The position numbers were made by a program, and so were the translations under genes. This document shows, piece after piece, positions 6,070 to 9,574 of a DNA stretch of 9,574 nucleotides. Source of the DNA: Acidimicrobiaceae bacterium. Its GTDB lineage: Bacteria > Actinomycetota > Acidimicrobiia > Acidimicrobiales > Bog-793. Under the pieces are notes generated by a model that did not search any database, was not told where the DNA came from, and worked only from the letters and a program-made list of their open reading frames with translations. Position 1 is the stretch's first letter. Every line of letters begins with the position of its first letter. Where the stretch lies: assembly GCA_027459565.1 (NCBI GenBank), contig DAIDIA010000308.1, positions 1-9,574 of the forward strand. Reading direction: 5' to 3'.

Positions 6070-6702
6070 ATGTCCGAACTCTGGGAGTCGACGTATCGAT
6101 CGAAGCAGGCAATGGAGCGCTCCTGGACACAGGAGGTACCCCGCGAGTCACTCGAACTCATCGATCGGGTCACGCTTCGTCCGGACGATCCGATCATCGA
6201 TATCGGAGGAGGCGCCTCTGTGCTCGCGGAGGTCCTTGTCTCGCGCGCGTTCGGCGACATCACGGTGCTTGATATCTCACCCTCGGCAATCGCAGAGTCG
6301 CGAGATCGTATCGAGGCTATCTCTGGGGTGCGATCTGGCGTCGAGTGGATCGTCGCGGATGTAACGACCTTTATTCCGACGCGAAGCTATGCGCTCTGGC
6401 ATGACCGCGCGGTGTTTCATTTTCTCGTCGATCCGCGCGATCAGGAGCGCTACGTGCAGTGCGCAGCCGGTGCGGTCGCGGAGGGAGGGTCACTCATCAT
6501 CGCAACCTTCTCTCCTGATGGCCCGGAGATGTGTTCGGGTCTTCCGGTCAGACGCTGGTCCTCGGACGAACTTGCAACTCGGTTCGCCACAAGTTTCGAT
6601 GCGGTCGAGCACTTCCAGCGCGACCATCGCACGCCCTGGGGCGCCACACAGTCGTTCACGTGGATGTTGATGCGCCGTCGCGAGTCTCGTGTCCGTCAGT
6701 AG
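6070..6702 (+). CDS. Class I SAM-dependent methyltransferase
   Basis: A Rossmann-fold methyltransferase of 210 residues, substrate unknown. SAM-binding motif I is IIDIGGGASVL (42-52), the acidic post-I loop is ITVLDIS (64-70), and VADVTTF (95-101) is the adenine-side motif. WHDRAVFHFL (110-119) and GPEMCSGLPVRRWS (151-164) mark a bacterial subfamily I recognise by its N-terminal W-x-x-x-Y and SWTQEVPxxSLELI (18-31), the HDRA-x-FHFL block and CSGL. Members are usually annotated only as class I or trans-aconitate-like methyltransferases, and I cannot name the substrate. The ATG at 6070 is chosen because it follows a TATACT box by six bases. The gene is divergent from the ArsB-like permease and upstream of tetR on the same strand, with a 221-base gap. 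Confidence 0.88.
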   Translation: MSELWESTYRSKQAMERSWTQEVPRESLELIDRVTLRPDDPIIDIGGGASVLAEVLVSRAFGDITVLDISPSAIAESRDRIEAISGVRSGVEWIVADVTTFIPTRSYALWHDRAVFHFLVDPRDQERYVQCAAGAVAEGGSLIIATFSPDGPEMCSGLPVRRWSSDELATRFATSFDAVEHFQRDHRTPWGATQSFTWMLMRRRESRVRQ

Positions 6703-6887
6703 TCGAACCAGCGCATCTGGTTTGCTCGAGGGGAGGCGGTTGCGGATGTACGCGTCGCGATGGACGTCGCCACGTGTCACGTCGCGTCGCTCGGCCGCGG
6801 CGGCGGATGACCGTCGGGCGCTGTTTGGAGATGACGCGCCCTTTAGAGCCGGAGATTCGCTCCATCTGCGTCGACAGGTGCAATAGT

Positions 6888-6915
6888 GGGACGAAGTCCC
6901 CGAGTCAGGTAGCGT
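6888..6915 (+). promoter_or_regulatory. tetR promoter with a 13-bp palindrome
   Basis: TAGCGT (6910-6915) is a TANNNT -10 box eight bases before the GTG at 6924, so the mRNA would be leaderless or nearly so. A perfect palindrome, GGGAC-GAA-GTCCC (6888-6900), lies where a -35 element and spacer would be. Its position suits an autoregulatory operator for the TetR protein, which would block polymerase when bound. Another palindrome, ACGTG-T-CACGT, lies further upstream (6772-6782). The remainder of 6703-6887 shows no gene and no clear terminator. Confidence 0.4.
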
Positions 6916-6923
6916 GCAACAAA

Positions 6924-7625
6924 GTGGAAACTGAATCCCCGGATCATGAGGGAACGGAAGGTGCACCGGCCCCACCGCATCCGAAAGAGCCCCGTCGCAG
7001 GGGTCGCCCACGGCTCACCGAGGGTCCCGCGGTCACGCGTGAGGACATCATCCGCGAGGCGCTCGTCTCCCTGACCGGAAACGGCGTCGCGGGCCTTGTA
7101 TTGAGAGATGTCGCTCGACGCCTCGGTGTCTCCTTGCCGTCGATCCAGAGGCACTTTGCGACCAAGGACGATCTCTGGCGTGCCTGTGTCGATTCGGTCA
7201 TCTCCGAGACTCCCATCCGGGACGATCTCGATCAAGATGAGGTGGGAGACGTCGGTGCCCAGGTGGAGGTGTACATCAAGCAGCTCGTGCGTCGCACCGC
7301 CCTCTATCCGAACACGACGGCCGCGATGTGGAACGATTTCGACCCCGGAGCGGACGAGCGGCTCGCGTATCTTGCTGCTCGTATGGCGCCACGCGTTGAG
7401 ATCGCACGCAACCGCTTCTCCATGGCCGTCGCGCTCGGAGTCTTTCGTGACGTCGACCCGAACGTCTTCTTCGCGCTGGTCGCGCTCGGCGTGAGTTCAC
7501 TCGGAAGGTCGAAGTATCCGCTGCAACAACTCTTTGGAATCGATTTCGAGAATGCGGCCGCTCGTGATGCCTTCTCGGAGGCCCTGTCCGACATCTTGCT
7601 CCACGGGCTCAGACCCAGAGAGTAA
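6924..7625 (+). CDS. TetR/AcrR-family transcriptional regulator
   Basis: TetR proteins are dimeric repressors released from DNA by a small ligand. The 233-residue product has a 30-residue charged, Pro-rich N-terminal tail ending in RRRGRPR. The HTH domain follows (about 38-86: TREDIIREALVSLTGNGVAGLVLRDVARRLGVSLPSIQRHFATKDDLWRA), with recognition helix SLPSIQRHF. The all-helical ligand and dimer domain (about 90-230) is unlike any subfamily I can name. The GTG at 6924 is chosen from a TAGCGT box eight bases upstream. In-frame ATGs at 6807 and 6831 would add about 31-39 residues of unconvincing sequence ahead of the promoter. The gene ends five bases from the convergent DCC gene, leaving no room for a dedicated terminator. 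Target genes are unknown; its own promoter palindrome and the hydrolase promoter dyad are candidates. Confidence 0.9.
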   Translation: METESPDHEGTEGAPAPPHPKEPRRRGRPRLTEGPAVTREDIIREALVSLTGNGVAGLVLRDVARRLGVSLPSIQRHFATKDDLWRACVDSVISETPIRDDLDQDEVGDVGAQVEVYIKQLVRRTALYPNTTAAMWNDFDPGADERLAYLAARMAPRVEIARNRFSMAVALGVFRDVDPNVFFALVALGVSSLGRSKYPLQQLFGIDFENAAARDAFSEALSDILLHGLRPRE

Positions 7626-7630
7626 AGGGG

Positions 7631-8107
7631 CTAGAGGCGCTCGGAGGTTCCGGCGTCGACATCCGCGCGCAACGTGCCAGACCGGCACGATTTGGTCGCC
7701 CCGGGGAGGAGATGCCGATTGCTCGCGATCAGCCGATAGGCAGATGGGGCGATCAGTCGAAACGGGACGACGTCGATGAGTCGTCCAAGGTACCTCCATC
7801 GCGACCGGGAGCTCGCGAGCGCAGCACCAATCGCTGCGTGCCCGCTCAGGCACGAGTCTCCGACAATCCACCAGACGGAGGTGTTCACCTGGTCTCGGGT
7901 CAGACCGAGGTCGGCGAACTCCGTCGTATCGAGCTCCTGTGAGGCGAGGAACGTAATGGTTTCCGTCGCAGTGTGACGCGCGAGCCACTTCATGGCACGC
8001 GTGCACAGACCACAGGAGCCGTCATAGACGAGGATCGGACGAATCGGCCGCGGCTTCGCCGCGACCGCGCGCGAGCGCGCGGAGTCGTCAGCGCGAGAGC
8101 TGTGCAT
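7631..8107 (-). CDS. DCC-family thiol-disulfide oxidoreductase-like protein (DUF393)
   Basis: The family is named for its N-terminal Asp-Cys-Cys motif, seen here as YDGSCGLCTRAM with Asp29, Cys32 and Cys35. A thioredoxin-like redox role is inferred from the CxxC and is not proven for the family. Family features continue with SGHAAIGAAL and, near the C-terminus, PSAYRLIASNRHLLPG...C, giving a third Cys. It has 158 residues from the ATG at 8107, which has an excellent ribosome-binding site AAGGAGGT (8116-8123) eight bases upstream. The frame is open further but the extra residues lie inside the hydrolase gene. It overlaps the end of the hydrolase gene by 20 bases, so the two form one transcript and are probably coupled. 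About 20 Arg/Ser-rich residues precede the core. Confidence 0.88.
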   Translation of the reverse strand: MHSSRADDSARSRAVAAKPRPIRPILVYDGSCGLCTRAMKWLARHTATETITFLASQELDTTEFADLGLTRDQVNTSVWWIVGDSCLSGHAAIGAALASSRSRWRYLGRLIDVVPFRLIAPSAYRLIASNRHLLPGATKSCRSGTLRADVDAGTSERL

Positions 8108-8798
8108 CGCCGAGCACCTCCTTGAAGAACTGACCCCTCTCGTCGGAGCGGAAGAACGAATGACCTCCCTCGAAGCTGACAAGGCGCGAGCCCGATATCG
8201 CCTGGTGGATCTCCTCGGCTCCTCGGTATGCGGCGGTAATGTCGCGCCTTCCGTGCAAGATCAGCGTCGGAACCGCGATGCGCTTGGACTGGGTGACGCT
8301 GTCATAGTCAAGAGCCGCGGCGTGCTGGTTGACGAACGCGTACCAGGGCTGACGGTACTGCGGACGCAGACCGGGGATCTGGCGCAAGATGAACGAGAGG
8401 CGAAGCGGGAGCGACATCCGTTGCCCGACGACCCGTCGCGCAAGCACACTCACCAGTATCAGTTCTCCTACCCGCTGCGGGTAGCGCACCGCGAGATCGA
8501 CGGCGATCCGGCTGCCGAGCGAGATCCCGAGTACGCGCGCGTCGGTGATCGAGAGCTCCTCGAGCAGCCCCTCGAGATCGTCGGTCATCTGCGAGATCGA
8601 GTAATCCTCCCTCGGCTTGTCCGTGCGGCCGGCCCCCCGGTTGTCGTACGCGATCACCCGGTAGTGCGGTGCGAGCTCCTCGATCATCCAGCGATAGTTC
8701 GTGATGTCGGATCCCAGTCCGAGGATCAAGACGAACGGCTCGCCCTCTCCGTGGACCTCGTAGTAGGTTGAAAGGCCCCGATGCGACAGATATGGCAC
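8088..8798 (-). CDS. Alpha/beta-fold hydrolase
   Basis: A 236-residue serine hydrolase of the alpha/beta superfamily, substrate unknown. The N-terminus (MPYLSHRGLSTYYEVHGEGEPFVLI) is typical. LGLGSD (27-31) supplies the oxyanion region, YDNRGAGRTDKP (51-62) the conserved strand-turn, and GISLGS (91-96) the nucleophile elbow with Ser93. HGRRD supplies the acid Asp186, and GGHSFF the catalytic His213. The lid (about 125-165) is short. The closest general pattern is that of small esterases or 3-oxoadipate enol-lactonase-like enzymes, but nothing ties it to that pathway. The GTG start is six bases after a TAACGT box on the minus strand, predicting a leaderless mRNA. It is first in a two-gene operon with the DCC protein and is divergent from the exported-protein gene. 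Confidence 0.92.
   Translation of the reverse strand: MPYLSHRGLSTYYEVHGEGEPFVLILGLGSDITNYRWMIEELAPHYRVIAYDNRGAGRTDKPREDYSISQMTDDLEGLLEELSITDARVLGISLGSRIAVDLAVRYPQRVGELILVSVLARRVVGQRMSLPLRLSFILRQIPGLRPQYRQPWYAFVNQHAAALDYDSVTQSKRIAVPTLILHGRRDITAAYRGAEEIHQAISGSRLVSFEGGHSFFRSDERGQFFKEVLGDAQLSR
8116..8123 (-). promoter_or_regulatory. Ribosome-binding site AAGGAGGT of the DCC gene
   Basis: On the minus strand AAGGAGGT, a near-perfect anti-16S match, lies eight bases before the ATG at 8107, inside the 3' end of the hydrolase gene. It fixes the start of the DCC protein and contrasts with the leaderless-type starts nearby, as expected for the second gene of an operon. Confidence 0.8.
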
Positions 8799-8833
8799 GT
8801 CGGAACGTTACCGCCGCCAAGCAGCGTTCCGAC
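8799..8833 (-). promoter_or_regulatory. Hydrolase promoter covered by a 9-bp inverted repeat (candidate operator)
   Basis: GTCGGAACG (8799-8807) and CGTTCCGAC (8825-8833) form a perfect inverted repeat with a 17-base spacer. On the minus strand the downstream arm overlaps the -10 box TAACGT (8810-8805) and reaches the base before the GTG start. The upstream arm covers the position of a -35 box (GTCGGA, 17 bases from the -10). Two identical half-sites placed over both promoter elements fit a dimer or paired-dimer binding site for a repressor. Confidence 0.5.
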
Positions 8834-8893
8834 TCACAACGCCGTGCCGGGCACCGGGGGAGGCACGACCCCTCGCCGCTGCCCGAGGACCGC

Positions 8894-8921
8894 TTGACTT
8901 GTGCGCCGCGCGAGATAGCTT
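8894..8921 (+). promoter_or_regulatory. Promoter TTGACT-N16-TAGCTT of the exported-protein gene
   Basis: The -35 TTGACT (8894-8899) and -10 TAGCTT (8916-8921) are the best complete promoter pair in the window. Seven bases after the -10 comes GTG at 8929, so this transcript is also predicted to be leaderless. This argues against the in-frame TTG at 8899, which overlaps the -35 box. Confidence 0.55.
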
Positions 8922-8928
8922 CGACGGC

Positions 8929-9477
8929 GTGTGGAACACCGTCGCCGCGAGGGTAGTCCTCGGCGCGTTCCTTGGTCTCGCGCACGCGTCGTACTCGACC
9001 TCCTGGAGCGATGGATACCACTGGGGCAGATCACTGACGGGATCGCACAGCTGCTCGCGCGCCGAGATGATCCACGAGGGGCGCCAGGGCGACAGTCTGG
9101 TCGCATGGACGAGGGGCTGTGAGGCGGGAGTGATCGACGCGAATGTCGATGCGCTTCGCCCGGGGTCGAGCGTCGAGGGCCACTGCGTGAATGTCGGGTA
9201 CTCGCCATTGCCAGAGGGAACTGGTGGGTTGAAGTCGGTAGCGATCACAATCGACCGGCGATGGCTCACCGTGAGGTTCCTCTCCGCAGCCCCGTGGAAC
9301 ATCGCCTCGGTCGCGCGTGCCGACGGCAACATCCAGTGGAGCTTCACCGAATGGGTTCCCCATCATCGCCCGATCATCGAGGACGACCACGGGGGAACGC
9401 TGTTCCCCGCTAATGCAGCGGTAGCACGAACCTCGTCGATTCTGAGTCCCTACGTCTACTTCCGCCACCTCGATTAG
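8929..9477 (+). CDS. Hypothetical, probably exported three-cysteine protein
   Basis: I do not recognise a family. From the GTG at 8929, set by the promoter just upstream, the product is 182 residues. Residues 1-20 (MWNTVAARVVLGAFLGLAHA) have one Arg, a hydrophobic core and an AHA-S junction, resembling a short Sec signal peptide, so export is likely but not certain. The mature part is polar, rich in Ser, Gly, His and Trp, with three cysteines (Cys42, Cys64, Cys86), room for one disulfide plus a free thiol. VEGHCVNVGYSPLPEGTGG and the WLTVRFLSAAPWNIASV region suggest beta-strands. There is no lipobox, membrane anchor or catalytic motif I can name. It diverges from the hydrolase/DCC operon across a 130-base control region. 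An in-frame TTG at 8899 would add ten residues and break the signal-peptide pattern. Confidence 0.65.
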   Translation: MWNTVAARVVLGAFLGLAHASYSTSWSDGYHWGRSLTGSHSCSRAEMIHEGRQGDSLVAWTRGCEAGVIDANVDALRPGSSVEGHCVNVGYSPLPEGTGGLKSVAITIDRRWLTVRFLSAAPWNIASVARADGNIQWSFTEWVPHHRPIIEDDHGGTLFPANAAVARTSSILSPYVYFRHLD

Positions 9478-9574
9478 GTCGTCGAGGGCCGGTACTCCGT
9501 TTCGCCAAGGACGGTGGAACTCGTCTTTCCGGTGGCGAGCCTGAGGGGACTTGGGATGCGCACGCCGTTCACCT
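9474..9574 (-). CDS. Possible C-terminal end of a minus-strand gene (partial)
   Basis: Reading the minus strand from the window edge, 32 sense codons rich in third-position G/C run to TAA at 9476-9474 (VNGVRIPSPL...EYRPSTT). The stop would overlap the plus-strand TAG of the exported-protein gene, as tightly packed convergent genes can. No family is recognisable in so short a piece. The plus strand is also open here, in frame with the gene just ended, and shares the same third positions, so codon bias cannot separate the two. Confidence 0.3.
   Translation of the reverse strand, partial: VNGVRIPSPLRLATGKTSSTVLGETEYRPSTT

Noticed and set aside
5973..6263. Upstream extension of the permease leader frame into the methyltransferase gene (minus strand)
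   Set aside because: Low-complexity Ser/Arg-rich sequence antisense to a well-supported methyltransferase. Only the last 19 codons, downstream of TACAAT, have support.
6531..6923. N-terminal extension of the TetR frame, including ATGs at 6807 and 6831
   Set aside because: The extension overlaps the methyltransferase gene or precedes the TAGCGT box, and its sequence is unlike a TetR N-terminus. GTG 6924 fits promoter spacing.
6490..7011. 173-codon minus-strand open frame over the methyltransferase 3' end and the tetR upstream region
   Set aside because: No motif, overlaps two supported plus-strand genes and a promoter, and lacks a convincing start.
7626..7630. Terminator between convergent tetR and DCC genes
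   Set aside because: Only five bases separate the stop codons, and no convincing hairpin with a T-tract is visible across the junction.
1..9574. Mobile elements, CRISPR arrays, tRNA or rRNA genes, toxin-antitoxin or defence genes
   Set aside because: No transposase or integrase motifs, no regularly spaced repeats, no cloverleaf or rRNA-like stretches were found. Composition looks uniformly high-GC.

Overview
The window reads as a chromosomal stretch of a high-GC actinobacterium. The evidence is a CarD regulator followed by the MEP-pathway genes ispD and ispF and an rRNA 2'-O-methyltransferase (rlmB). This is the classic actinobacterial order, except that cysS, often found between ispF and rlmB, is absent. 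GTG starts are frequent, and TANNNT -10 boxes sit 6-8 nt before start codons, as in leaderless actinobacterial transcripts. An Acidimicrobiia-like lineage is possible, but that is a guess. I see no rRNA, tRNA, insertion sequence, phage gene or CRISPR array. No gap between genes exceeds about 220 bases.

Layout. (1) 2-2441, plus strand: a tight cluster of carD (5' end outside the window), ispD, ispF and rlmB, with start/stop overlaps. It ends in a strong hairpin that probably stops transcription from both sides. (2) 2605-3876, minus: citrate synthase, convergent with the first cluster. (3) 4098-4700, minus: a GDT1/UPF0016 cation exporter with two E-x-x-D motifs. (4) 4852-5916, minus: an ArsB-like/SLC13 permease. 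(5) 6070-6702, plus: a class I SAM methyltransferase, divergent from the permease. (6) 6924-7625, plus: a TetR-family regulator, ending 5 bases from (7) a minus-strand pair, an alpha/beta hydrolase (8088-8798) overlapping a DCC-family thiol protein (7631-8107). (8) 8929-9477, plus: an unrecognised, probably exported, three-cysteine protein, divergent from the hydrolase. (9) The last 100 bases may hold the 3' end of another minus-strand gene.

How the genes work together. The first block combines transcription control (CarD binds RNA polymerase and stabilises open complexes), two steps of isoprenoid precursor synthesis (IspD, IspF) and 23S rRNA methylation, all growth-linked housekeeping. Citrate synthase feeds the TCA cycle. 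The remaining genes form small, independently promoted units of transport, regulation and redox or hydrolytic accessory functions.

The least ordinary part is the regulatory architecture. Most independently transcribed genes from 4.7 kb onwards have a TANNNT box 6-8 nt before an ATG/GTG, predicting leaderless mRNAs. For both membrane transporters the leaderless ATG opens not the transporter but a short ORF (19 and 29 codons) whose stop codon overlaps the transporter's GTG start. This suggests translation-coupled leader peptides. Palindromes overlie the tetR and hydrolase promoters. I see no clearly new multi-gene defence, mobile or biosynthetic system.
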